Source: Anaeramoeba flamelloides
Taxonomy: Eukaryota; Metamonada; Anaeramoebidae
DNA: 64,000 bases
Reading direction: 5' to 3'
Assembly: GCA_027625915.1 (NCBI GenBank)
Contig: JANTQA010000033.1
Location: 6,820,001 to 6,884,000 of the forward strand
Shown: positions 48,671 through 58,534 of the stretch, piece after piece
Numbering within the stretch: the stretch's first letter is position 1
Layout of the letters: the number at the start of each line of letters is the position of its first letter
The notes under the pieces: model-generated
What the model was told of the DNA's origin: nothing
The model's database searches: none
The model's input: only the letters and a program-made list of their open reading frames with translations
Position numbers and translations under genes: made by a program

Positions 48671-49969
48671 TTATTTTTTAACTGTAATTTTTTGAGCTTG
48701 GATCGATTTCCAATTTGAAAGCGTTCTTAGGGCAAGAATTGTTTCTTCAATTTGCTTTTGCTGATTACTGGACAATCTTGAGAGTTTTTGCTTCTTCTTT
48801 TGTTGTTGTATGTCATTGGCGAAATTTTTCAATAAATCTCTTTGTGATCCAAAAATCTTCAAAATGTTTCTTTTCCTGGAGTTATTTTCCTTCCCCTTTT
48901 TCAGGGAGTTTATCTTAAGGCTTTGGAAATTTAATTGTCTGTGTTCAAAATTAACAAGGTTTTGTTGGCTGAATCTTCTTTTTGGTTTAATTTGAGGAAT
49001 AAATAATTTATATTTGCCATCATTAAAAATTTGGATTTTGCTTTCAAGGTTCAGGCCTTTGGTTTTATAGATTTTTTTCAGATACCCGTCGATGTAAAGA
49101 TCCTCGAGTTTTGCTTGCTTGTTACAGATTGGACAGCACCATTTTTTGGTTTTCTCTGCGTTTAATAAAAAGCTACAGAGATCAAAGCATTGTAAATGGA
49201 AACACTTTTTGCTTCGTGTCGGGATTTTAATTTTTGTGTTTGACAGGGGGCACTTGACAGAAACAATTTGGAAGTTTTTGTGGATTTTCATCAAGTTTGA
49301 TCGTTTTTTTTTGCTCTGCTTGTTGCTCTGAAAGGAATACATTAAAAACTTTTTCAATAACTTTTTAGTTTTTTCTTCTGGAATTGTTTTCCTTTGTACA
49401 ATTGCATTCGCAACAGTCCGTAGACCTATTTTGCACATGTGCTGGAAAACTATAACCAATTGGAAATCATAATCATTGAATTGAAAATTGAGATAGTTTT
49501 TTTCTTGGTTCAACAATCTGAGATCAATTTCAAATGGCTTGTCGATTGGGTGTCGGAATTGTTCGTCATTGATCGTAAAGTTAATAAAAATGGTTTTTTG
49601 ATCATTTCTACTTTCACTCTCTTCAGCGTGCTGAGGTTCGTTTTTGAGAAAACGAAGCATAAAATGGCTTTGTAGTAATGTGTTTTCGTTTCTTATTTGT
49701 TGAACCCTTTTTTTTGGCACAATGAATTGTAAGGATTTGTGATCACTCACAATCCCAGGCCCAATCATGGGTGGGTGTTGTGGTCTCAGGAACAGTGAGT
49801 CGCCAAATAGGATTTTTGTGATTGTTTGATAGCAGACGTTTTTTCTTTGGTGATAATATTCCTTGAGGTGTTGATATAATTTCCGTTTTTCATTCTTTTG
49901 CAGTTTTTCAATCTTTGAATTTAGGAAGCGTTCACACTTTTCCATTCGGGTGTTGTTTGTTTTGTTCAT
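48671..49969 (-). CDS. PIAS/Siz-type SUMO E3 ligase (PINIT plus SP-RING)
   Basis: A single-exon frame of 432 codons. Residues about 236-298 form an SP-RING (MIZ) zinc finger: VKCPLSNTKIKIP, then C256-x-H258-x2-C261 within KKCFHLQCFDL, then W277, C279 and C282 in KKWCCPIC, ending LEDLYIDGYL. Residues about 50-185 resemble the PINIT domain, including FIVPKKRVQQI, which matches the FHLTPQQVQQI stretch of animal PIAS proteins. Such proteins hold SUMO-charged Ubc9 against substrates, usually in the nucleus. The SAP DNA-binding domain common at the N-terminus of PIAS proteins was not seen; the first 45 residues are Lys-rich and helical-looking. The tail is basic and Gln/Lys-rich, consistent with nuclear location. 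Confidence 0.88.
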   Translation of the reverse strand: MNKTNNTRMEKCERFLNSKIEKLQKNEKRKLYQHLKEYYHQRKNVCYQTITKILFGDSLFLRPQHPPMIGPGIVSDHKSLQFIVPKKRVQQIRNENTLLQSHFMLRFLKNEPQHAEESESRNDQKTIFINFTINDEQFRHPIDKPFEIDLRLLNQEKNYLNFQFNDYDFQLVIVFQHMCKIGLRTVANAIVQRKTIPEEKTKKLLKKFLMYSFQSNKQSKKKRSNLMKIHKNFQIVSVKCPLSNTKIKIPTRSKKCFHLQCFDLCSFLLNAEKTKKWCCPICNKQAKLEDLYIDGYLKKIYKTKGLNLESKIQIFNDGKYKLFIPQIKPKRRFSQQNLVNFEHRQLNFQSLKINSLKKGKENNSRKRNILKIFGSQRDLLKNFANDIQQQKKKQKLSRLSSNQQKQIEETILALRTLSNWKSIQAQKITVKK

Positions 49970-52438
49970 AGTAAAAGTTGTTTTGTTTTTAGTTTTTATT
50001 TGTTTTCGTTTCTTATTTTTTGATTCTTGTTAAAAAAAATGACTAAAATTGAAAACTATTTTCTTTTTTTAACCTTCATTTTATTCTGATTTCAAAATAT
50101 TTTTCTTTTTTTTTCTAATATCAATTTAGTCGATTGTTTTGAGTAATTTTCATCATTTTATTTCCATTGAAATGCTATTTCTTCTTTTGTTTTTCCTTTT
50201 CGAATTTTTAAAATCAATTTTGTTTCTTCTTGATTAGATTTTGTGATATTTCACAAATGATCAATTTTAATCTTCAGAAGCGCTGTTTTGAGTCAATTTG
50301 GAGTCATTTTCTCTTTTTTATTTAATACAAAAAGTATTTTTTATGTTGCTTATTAATTTCAATTTTAATTGTTAAAATTTAAATTTCCTCTTAATTTTTA
50401 CCAATAGGAAACAAAACTTGTGAGATTGTTCTTCAGATAATTTCTTTATCAAAATTTAAATTCTTTTCTTCTGAAAAAAAAAAGTGTTTAAATTTAAAAT
50501 CACTAAAAAAATGGAAAAAAGATTTAATTTTCAGAGTGGTTGAGATATTTACAAAATAACCAAAATTTATCAAATGATTGGAAAACGATTAGAGATCTAA
50601 TTAAAATTTTTTTAAAAAATTACAAAAAAATTTTAAAGCAGAGATTTATTATGATGAGATATTTTAAAGATTTGAAAACTCAAGATTAATGATTCAAAAC
50701 AAACCATTGTTATTCAATTTCTAATTAACTTTAAAGTTTTAGTTTTGACTTTGGAAAAAAATTTTTTTTCATTGTGATTATTTCAACATCTATTATGTTT
50801 TGAGATTATTTTAGTCTTTTAAGCCATTTTTCGTCAAAAGAGAAATTAGTTTAATACCTTTTTTTTAAATAAAATAATATTCTGAAATTTCTTCCAAAGA
50901 TCAAGTTTGTTTTTTAAAGTATTTTAATTCATTACTTTTAATTATGAAAAGTAGGAAAGAGGAAATCATTGACTTACAATTTGAAAAAAAAAAAAAAAAA
51001 TGTTCTTTTGAATATTAACCCAACCACAACATTAATTTATCCACAAAATAAAATAATTAGTTTGGTTTTGCAAAATATATTTTACAATAATCGTCTTTTT
51101 TTTGATAATTGCCATAAATTTTTGTCAATGATAAAAATCATTGAAATCGATAATAAACCAGAAGAAAAATGTTGTGGATGATTTAAATTTCTTTGATTAA
51201 AAAAAAATGGAAAAAAAGAAAGATCAAATGTTCAATTTTTTCACATAAAACAGAAATAATTATTGAGAAAATTTTGGAATAAAAACATAAAAAAAATTTT
51301 CGAAAAAATGCGAAAAAGTAAAAATAATTTGAACTTATTGATTTCATAATATATATTTGACTGGAAATGATAACAAGCTAACCCTCAAAATTGATTTAAA
51401 AATAAGTATACAATTGAAAATTTGTTTGGAGATTAAAGAATAACGAGAAAAAAAAACATCAAGAGTATATTTGAATGAATGTGTTTTTGAACACTGTGGA
51501 TTGGAATGTTTGACAGGTGTTATCCCCAAAAAAATAATAAATAGATTATTTTGATTTTTATACTCAAATACTATGAATTGTGAATAATTACATAATTTAG
51601 TTCACCTTAATTTATAAAATTTTTGGAAGCAGTTATCATTTCTTTAATATCTTCTGGTGACTTTTTAAGTAAAATATATTGATTTTTTTTTTGAATTTTG
51701 AAAAAACAAGATTTCCAAGTTTTTCAAAATAAATGCCCTCAAAAAACCCCTGAAATTATTTTTATAACTTTTTTCATTTTAATTTTCTAAAATTATATAT
51801 TAAATACATTCCAGCCATTAAACATTTTATATACAAGTTTTTTATTTTTTTAAAAATTATCAAAATAATACCCTTACTTTTAGCTTTTAACTTTAGACAT
51901 GAGCACTTTTAAAAATATTATATATATATATATATATAACATTTTTCATTCAACAGGGCACGATTCTTATCTGCAAATTGCTTATAATTTTTAATGTTTC
52001 ATTTGAGCTATGAAGACAAAATTTATTTTTGGAAGTTTCAAAATTATAATTATGATTTCAGTTTTTTGTGTACACCACTGTAAAAAAAAATTGGGTAATT
52101 AAAAAAAATTGTACCAGTTGATAAATTTGTTTTGATTTTTTAAACAGTAAATATTATTAAAACAAGTTTTGATCAAGGTATCATTGTATGAACGAATCTT
52201 ACCTCCAATAAAAACCAAAGTCATTTTTTTTATAATTATTTAAGGGGGGGGGGTTATTGACCCCTATTATTGGCCCAAATCAAAAACCAAACTCTTAATC
52301 AATTAAAATTTTCAAAAAAAAAACTCAGAGGTTTTGATGATATTATGCTTAATTCAAAATAAAGTTACAAAAATCACGATAATTTATATCAAATCGTGAT
52401 ATATCAGAAAATTGCGATATTTAATATTTTCATGATAA
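49970..52438. other. 2.5-kb noncoding stretch upstream of the PIAS-like gene
   Basis: Contains T- and A-runs, an AT microsatellite (about 51919-51940) and no protein-like frame beyond about 70 codons. The first few hundred bases should hold the promoter of the minus-strand gene. Confidence 0.6.
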
Positions 52439-52440
52439 TA

Positions 52441-52835
52441 CATCAGTTCCTCTTTTAAGGCACATATTTTCAACGAAATTTACAGTCAGTTTCACTTTTA
52501 AGGCACAAACTTTCAACGAAATTTAAGGCACAAAAAAAATTCCAAATTAAGGCACAAAAATTCGGATTCTAGGAAAATAAATTGAGAAAAAAAATATCCC
52601 CAAAAATTGTGCCTTAATTTGGAATTTTTTTTGTGCCTTAAATTTCGTTGAAAGTTTGTGCCTTAAAAGTGAAACTGACTGTAAGGCAAAATAAAAATCT
52701 CAAATTAAAGCATATTTTTTGGAATTTTTTTAGATAAATTATTTTACTAGTTTTTGAATTTTTTGTATTAATTTGAGATTTTTATTGTGCCTTAAATTTC
52801 GTTGGAAATTTGTGCCTTAAAAGTGGGACTGACTG
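52441..52835. repeat. Foldback element R1, outer copy split by a second R1
   Basis: The left piece, 52441-52480, starts CATCAGTTCCTCTTTTAAGG. The right piece, 52684-52835, ends AAGTGGGACTGACTG, followed by TA. Between them a complete R1 copy is inserted at the TA of the word AAATTTAAGGC. It is older than the copy inside it, judged by more base changes. Confidence 0.8.
52483..52681. repeat. Foldback element R1, inner copy
   Basis: 199 bp from CAGTCAGTTTCACTTTTAAGG to its inverse, ending AAAGTGAAACTGACTG, flanked by TA on both sides. The arms are about 90 bp long and each contains three TTAAGGCACAAA-like words. A TA duplication and CAGT ends fit a Tc1/mariner-type nonautonomous element. Confidence 0.9.
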
Positions 52836-53103
52836 TATAAAAAATCGCGACACTCTATAAAATTGTGATAATTATTATACAACGTGATAAATGCTAAATA
52901 TCACCTTTAAAAAGCAATCACGATATAATAACTGACAGGTTGTTTGGGCTAATTCATCCATATTTTTACAAAAGAATTTTTTTTTTTTAGTCAAAAATAG
53001 ATTAAGTGAAAAAAAAGTTATTCATAGAAAAAAAACAACAAAAAAGATACTTGATTCAAAAAAGGATCAGGTTAAAGAGTTTAATTGAATTTTCTTTTCA
53101 TTA

Positions 53104-53299
53104 CAGTCAGTTTCACTTTTAAGGCACAAACTTTGAACGAAATTTAAGGCACAAAAAAAATCTCAAATTAAAGCACAAAATTCAAATTCTAATAAAAATA
53201 AATTGTAAAAAAAAAATTCTAAATTTTGTGCCTTAATTTGAGATTTTTTTGTGCCTTAAATTTCGTTCAAAGTTTGTGCCTTAAAAGTGAAACTGACTG
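53104..53299. repeat. Foldback element R1, third copy
   Basis: 196 bp, flanked by TA/TA, nearly identical to the other copies. Its arms read TTTGAACG where other copies read TTTCAACG, and the change is present in both arms. Confidence 0.9.
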
Positions 53300-53448
53300 T
53301 ATGTTGATAAACCTATCGATCTTTTGAGATCAACAACAATCAGAACTAAAGATAAATAAATAATTTTATCACTTAATCGTTGTGTTTGAAATTGTGTTGG
53401 ATTCAAAGAGCTTCTAAAACTACCAACCATTGTCTCGTACTTTAAAGT

Positions 53449-53640
53449 ATGCGTTCTTGGGTTAAAACATTTTCAATTTTCTCGGAAAGCGAAAAGGAGT
53501 TGAATAGATTTTCAAAAACTTTCACTACAACCTATCAGTTATCACTTATTATTCAGATTTTTTGTATAATTGTTATCTTCTTCTTATTCTTTTTCTTGTT
53601 CTATCATGAATCTATGTATTGGCCGGTAAAAAACAACTAG
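53449..53640 (+). CDS. Possible small membrane-protein exon
   Basis: A 63-codon frame starting with ATG. It has a polar head (MRSWVKTFSIFSESEKEL) and one long hydrophobic segment (residues about 31-53) typical of a transmembrane helix, then YHESMYWP. A GTAAAA donor-like site follows the WP codons, so it could be a first exon. It lies between two R1 copies. It resembles no family I know and may be a chance frame. Confidence 0.25.
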   Translation: MRSWVKTFSIFSESEKELNRFSKTFTTTYQLSLIIQIFCIIVIFFLFFFLFYHESMYWPVKNN

Positions 53641-53823
53641 AATTTAAAGGTGTTTTGTTTGATAGATCACCTTGAAGAAGGAAAATTACTCTATATTTTT
53701 TTTTGGTTATTTAAAATTGTGTATGCTACAACTCTATTTAAAAAAAAAAAATAGATTTTATATTTAATTATATTGTTGAATTTATAATACTTATTATGAT
53801 TATAAAATTTGTTGGATCGTTTA

Positions 53824-54021
53824 CAGTCAGTTTCACTTTTAAGGCACAAACTTTCAACGAAATTTAAGGCACAAATAAAATCTCAAATTAAGGCACAAAA
53901 TTCAAATTCTAGTAAAAATAATTTGTGAAAATTAAAAATCTAAAAAATTGTGCTTTAATTTGAGATTTTTTTGTGCCTTAAATTCCGTTGAAAGTTTGTG
54001 CCTTAAATGTGAAACTGACTG
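53824..54021. repeat. Foldback element R1, fourth copy, at the 3' end of the hAT relic
   Basis: 198 bp, TA/TA flanks, the same three-word arms. On the minus strand the transposase-like reading frame runs into it and no transposase sequence is recognisable beyond it. Confidence 0.9.
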
Positions 54022-55633
54022 TATAAAAACCAATTCTTCTAAGAAAATTATACTTGAAAGATGTTCAATCAAGATGTTTGACGTTTTTGAGCGTTCTTCT
54101 AATTGAATAAATTGTTTCAATTTGTCTTTATTATGAAGCACCTCAATACATGTTTGTAACCAAGTTCCCCAGCGTGTAAGACAAGGTAAAGAAATAAATT
54201 TACCATTTTTTTGTAACCATCTTCTTTTTCTTCCTGCTTGTTTTCCAGTTTTAAAAATTTTTTTAAGCTTGGAACATACCAGATTTGCAAGATCAAATGA
54301 ATCTATCAACTTAGCGCTTATTAAATGTAATGTATGGCATGCACAGATGAATGTTTGATTTCACAAACTTTTGTTGAAGTCTTCCCCAATTTGCAACATA
54401 CGGGTGCACCATAGGATACAAGTGCTGTTATCTTTTTAAATGGAATTTCATAATACAGTCAGTTTCACTTTTAAGGCACAAACTTTCAACGAAAATTAAG
54501 GTACAAAAAAATCTCAAATTAAGGCACAAAATTTGTAGTTTTAATTTTTACAATTTATTTTTACTAGGATTTGAATTTTGTGCCTTAATTTGAGATTTTT
54601 TTTGTGCCTTAAATTTCGTTGAAAGTTTGTGTCTTAAAAGTGAAACTGACTGTATTCTAAAGATTTTCGAATAAAAAGTTCCCTATTTGTTGCTGTCATC
54701 TCTTGTATTTCATCAAGTTCTAAAACCCACGTATCTGTTGAAGTAGCAGCTAATAACGCAACTAGTGGTCGAGATAAACGATCTGTTGCCTCATCAATTA
54801 TTAAACAGAAAGATTTATCTTTTAATTTATGTTTCAATTTTTTTTTCATCATCGAGTAATTGTGGTAGAGTTCTTCGGACAGTTGTTCTCGATGGAAAAG
54901 TATGGACTGATCTAATCATTGGTAGATTTTGAACTTGGAACAAGTGTTGTGCCATGCTATAAGATATTCCAGATTTTAATAATATCTTGACAATATCTGA
55001 TAACGAGCCAAGCGTGTGCGTTTGTAGCATTTTAAGTGCATTGCAATGTTTTGATGAAGTAAAGTGTCGTTCCATATTATATTTGATGGCAGTGATAACT
55101 GAATTACATTGGGTACATTAAACAAAATAATTTTCATTCAAAAACAAAGGTTGATTATCTATATTTTTTATTAGAATGAAGTTCGAAAATGTTTCATCCT
55201 TTAACCAACTTTCAATATCTTGCAGTTTTCTTATATCTTCTCCAATTCTTGTTTGTATTGTTTTTATAAGTTTACCATTGCTTATTTCTGTTTTGAGCCT
55301 CACTCTTCTCTTGGATCGTAAAAATAATGTTTCAGAATTGGTTTCTTTTTCAATTTGTATTTCTTCTGTCTTTGATTGATCAGTCACTTGATTTTTATCT
55401 GGTCTACTGCTTCTTTCTTTGGTCTTAGGTCCACCACTTTCTTTGTTAATTGCTGGTATGTTGCTCTTTCCATTCCCCTTGCATCTGCTTGTTATCTTCT
55501 TCTTTTCCTTTTCTTTTTCCTTGCACTCCTGCTTGCTATTGATCACTGGACTATGCTTCACATTCTTCTTGCACTTCTTCTCAACGTTGATTGTTGTATC
55601 ATGAGTATCAAACATATTGCCCTTACTCTTCAT
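54022..55633 (-). pseudogene. Decayed hAT-superfamily transposase
   Basis: Pieces on the minus strand, in order. First is a Lys/Glu-rich head (55633-55118). Next is a BED-like zinc finger CTQC ... MERHFTSSKH, C-x2-C-x13-H-x5-H, about 55117-55046, separated from the head by an in-frame TAA at 55118-55120. Then comes the region HTLGSLSDIVKILLKSGI. Then, in another frame after the A-run near 54840, IIDEATDRLSRPLVALLAAT. After an inserted R1 element come ITALVSYGAPV, a frame change, CHTLHLISAKLIDSFDLANL and PCLTRWGTWLQTCIEVLHN. This order matches CGGBP1/ZBED-like hAT transposases. The second catalytic Asp (usually SDGAP) is Tyr. The C-terminal dimerisation region is absent. It is a plain DNA-transposon relic, not functional. 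Confidence 0.75.
54456..54652. repeat. Foldback element R1, fifth copy, inserted in the hAT relic
   Basis: 197 bp with TA/TA flanks. On the minus strand the flanking codons read RKSLEY before and YEIPFKK after it, so it inserted cleanly at a TA within the transposase frame. Confidence 0.92.
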
Positions 55634-55755
55634 CTTCTTTTTGTTATCTTCAATGCATTTGCTCTTCTTCTTGACCTTACTCTTCTTCTTTGCTTTGTTC
55701 TTCTTCTTTTCCTTGCTCTATCCGTTGCTGTCTTGGTTACCCCTATCGCAACTTC

Positions 55756-56120
55756 TTTTTTTTAAACCTTTTCTTCTTTTTCATGTATCTTCACGTTTGG
55801 GTCCTTGTTTTCATCCAAATACCCAGCAAGTTCAAGGGCCTTCCGAACCAAACTCCGTATATGATCCAACAACATAGTTTCTACGTGAGTAACTCCAGTG
55901 AGACTTCTTCGGCGCGGGATACGCCTCATCCTTTCTTTTTTGATTAAATTCGTCGCTTCTTTTTCGACAAATGTTTTTTCTAATTTGATGTATGTCTCTT
56001 CTTCGACGAATGCCTATTCTTCTTAGAGCTATGATTCGACCGTCTCTTTTTTAAAAGTTGTACAAAGTTACTCCTTTTATTCGGCTCAGTGGATATTTTA
56101 CGTTTCTTTCTTGTTGTCAT
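55756..56120 (-). pseudogene. Upstream coding-like part of the hAT relic, or a separate broken gene
   Basis: From an ATG at 56120 the minus strand encodes about 46 basic residues starting MTTRKKRKISTEPNKR, which would suit a nuclear signal, then a TAG. Overlapping it in another frame is a 78-codon stretch, about 55998-55765. It contains RRIPRRRSLTGVTHVET and HIRSLVRKALELAGYLDENK, and it ends at TAA. Composition and continuity with the pieces downstream suggest the original 5' part of the transposon gene, but I do not recognise this domain. An intron instead of a frameshift is possible. Confidence 0.4.
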
Positions 56121-56686
56121 CTCTATTATGATAATAAATAAAAAAAATTAATTCAAAAATAAAAAAGAAACAAAAAAAATCAAAAAAAATCAAATCAGTT
56201 CAAAAAAACTTTCAAAAAAAAAAAAAAAAAAAGATAAGTGAAAATAAACAAAATTACCAATTCAGAACAATAAAAAAAAATGATTTTCAAAATGTGAAAT
56301 TTGTTTAAATTCGATTTGAATTAGAATTTTATAATTCGAAACTGGATTGTTTAGAGTCAAATAAACTCGAATTGCTACTCTAAATTCCTCTAAGAAATTT
56401 CTCAAAAAGAAATGACGTATAATTTTTCTTCACAAAAAGAAAATGACTCAGTTTCTATTTAGAGTAAAAAAATTTTTTTACTCTAATTTCTTTAAAGCAA
56501 TACTTCTATCATGAAATATTATTCTATCCATTGTCTCGGACAAGGAGGAAAAATGATGATAGTGTAACATTTTTTTAATTAGAGAAATCTCTTTCTCTAT
56601 ATTTCTGATCATTTTTCCTCATTTTGTCCAAGTCTGATTTTTTTCAACAAATTAAAATTAAAAAAAACAATTTCTATTAAGATTGA
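56121..56686. other. Noncoding stretch upstream of the WD-repeat gene
   Basis: A/T-rich, with an A-run near 56215-56233. It should contain the promoter of the gene starting at 56687. No specific element was recognised. Confidence 0.5.
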
Positions 56687-58126
56687 ATGTCGAATGAGAT
56701 TCATCAGAGTGATGTAGTGAGGTTCTTTAACGAATTTTTGATGAATGTAAATGAGGAAGAAAATGACAATGGGGTTGATCGGGGCCAAGAAAGAGAAAGG
56801 TTTAGAGAAAGAGAAAGAGAAAGAGGAAGAGGAATAGGAAGAGGAAGAGGAAGAGGAAGAGGAAGAGGAAGAGGAAGAGAAAGAGAAAGAGAAAGAGAAA
56901 GAGAAAGAGAAAGAGGAAGAGGAAGAGGAAGAGGAAGAGGAAGAGGAAGAGGAAGAGAAAGAGAAAGAGAAAGAGGAATAGGAAGAGGAAGAGGAAGAGG
57001 AAGAGGAAGAGGAAGAGGAAGAGGAAGAGCACTCGAAGGTGGAAGCGAGCAAACTAGAATTAAGATCAATTTGAGATCAACAAAAACCAGATCTTGTAAA
57101 TCCTTTGCATTGGAGAATTCCAATTTAAAATCCAAGTTCAATCAAAAAACAACCATTGCGCATCGCCAACTTCGGGATTTGCTGAGTTGCCCAAAGCCGT
57201 TCCAAAGCACGATCGAAAGTTCCAGTTCGCCATTGTATTTCCCATTTAACGAATCAATCTATTCGTTAGATCAAAGGACATTGGATTGCAAAAGTATCAA
57301 GAATTGTGAATTTGGCATCACAACGGTGTCTGTGATGAAAAATTTGATTTGTGCTGGATCTGCTGATGGTAATGTGATGATCAAAGATTTACAAAGAGAA
57401 AATTTTTTAATTAAAAAAGCCTTTGGTGCAGGAATTATTAACTCTGTGACTATCACCAACGATTTACCATTGTCTGACTATAGCACACATCCGACATTGA
57501 TTGTAAGCAGCAATGACAAAATGGTAAGAATTGTCAAAGTGCGCAACGCACGCCTGTCTGTTGTCAAAAAAATACGTTTCCCCAAGCCAATCAACCACTC
57601 CTCTGTTTCGCCCAATGGAAACATTTTTCTTGCTGTTGGTGACACAAAGGAAGCAATTCTTTGTGACCCTAGAAATGGCTATAAGTTAATTAGTCGAATA
57701 AAGGCGATGAAGGACTCAAGCTTTGCGACAGATTGGAACCCTTTAACTTCAACTCAATTTGCCATTGGATCACAAGAAGGAGCCGCGTTGATATTCGATA
57801 TTCGAAAGCTAAATAATGCTCTTGCTAAAATCAAGTCCACTCAGAATGCAAAAAAAGAGAGGGCAATAAGAAATGTAAAATTTTCTTCAAACCATGGGCT
57901 GCTCTTAATCGCAGAGCATCGGAATAGGGTAAATATTCTCGACACAAGAAATTACAGAGATATACAAACCATACAATTAGATCCTAATGATGGTGATTTG
58001 AATATATCTGGTGCATGCTTTGGTCCAAATTCAGAATTTGTTTATATTTCAACCACACAAAAAATCATCAAAATACCTTTAGACGTCAGAAAAAGACGTC
58101 TTTTTAGCTGTGGTTCTTTTAAATAA
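56687..58126 (+). CDS. WD40-repeat protein with RE/RG-rich head
   Basis: A single-exon frame of 479 codons. After a polar start, residues about 33-115 are alternating Arg-Glu and Arg-Gly encoded by a GAAAGA/GGAAGA hexamer array. The rest resembles the fungal and plant family of uncharacterised WD-repeat proteins (S. pombe C2A9.03-like). Matches are an HRQLRDLL segment near residue 157, ITTVSVMKNLICAGSADGNV (about 211-230), NHSSVSPNGNIFLAVGDT (about 302-320), SFATDWNPLTSTQFAIGSQE and LIFDIRKL. It should fold as a beta-propeller and act as a protein-binding scaffold; the family has no assigned biochemical role that I know. The RG-rich head could bind RNA, which is only inferred. The start is the first ATG of the frame. 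Confidence 0.8.
   Translation: MSNEIHQSDVVRFFNEFLMNVNEEENDNGVDRGQERERFRERERERGRGIGRGRGRGRGRGRGRERERERERERERGRGRGRGRGRGRGRERERERGIGRGRGRGRGRGRGRGRALEGGSEQTRIKINLRSTKTRSCKSFALENSNLKSKFNQKTTIAHRQLRDLLSCPKPFQSTIESSSSPLYFPFNESIYSLDQRTLDCKSIKNCEFGITTVSVMKNLICAGSADGNVMIKDLQRENFLIKKAFGAGIINSVTITNDLPLSDYSTHPTLIVSSNDKMVRIVKVRNARLSVVKKIRFPKPINHSSVSPNGNIFLAVGDTKEAILCDPRNGYKLISRIKAMKDSSFATDWNPLTSTQFAIGSQEGAALIFDIRKLNNALAKIKSTQNAKKERAIRNVKFSSNHGLLLIAEHRNRVNILDTRNYRDIQTIQLDPNDGDLNISGACFGPNSEFVYISTTQKIIKIPLDVRKRRLFSCGSFK
56792..57030 (+). repeat. GAAAGA/GGAAGA hexamer array in the WD gene
   Basis: About 40 hexamers alternate in blocks between GAAAGA (Arg-Glu) and GGAAGA (Arg-Gly), with GGAATA variants at two similar places. 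Block order repeats, suggesting segmental duplication inside the array. The coding strand is nearly pure purine. Confidence 0.9.
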
Positions 58127-58534
58127 GTATTTTTTTAAAATTTTGGATTATATGCCATTCCCAACAGCATTGACTCCTTTTGTATTAAAAATACTATATA
58201 ACAATTTGTAAAAATATTACCAATATCATCAACTTTTTAACCCACGAAAAAAACTTGTTTGTGAATCAGAACCATGATAAAAAGTTCAAATAAAAAATGA
58301 ATATAAAAAAATTTTTTTCCCAGTTTCTTTTTTTTTTTTTTTTGATAGATTGGATTTTCAGAAATACGAGATGATCAAAATAGTTTGTGATAATGGGAAT
58401 AAGATTTGTGGCACAATATATGTCGCACAAGAACTTCTTTTTAAATATTATCAACAATAATAACAACTTTGTCTTGGATTGTTAGAGATTAAGATCTTTT
58501 TAAAATTAAAATCATTTCTGTTCACAGAACTTAA
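58127..58534. other. 3' flank of the WD-repeat gene
   Basis: A/T-rich with a T-run near 58328-58343; nothing else recognised. Confidence 0.5.

Noticed and set aside
52483-54652. Regularly recurring TTAAGGCACAAA words, which could suggest a CRISPR-like array
   Set aside because: The words occur as inverted sets inside TA-flanked foldback elements, with no unique spacers of constant length, in a eukaryotic context.
55176-55947. Overlapping hydrophobic plus-strand frames across the hAT relic
   Set aside because: They are the complement of Lys/Glu-rich transposase codons; the minus strand carries the recognisable motifs.
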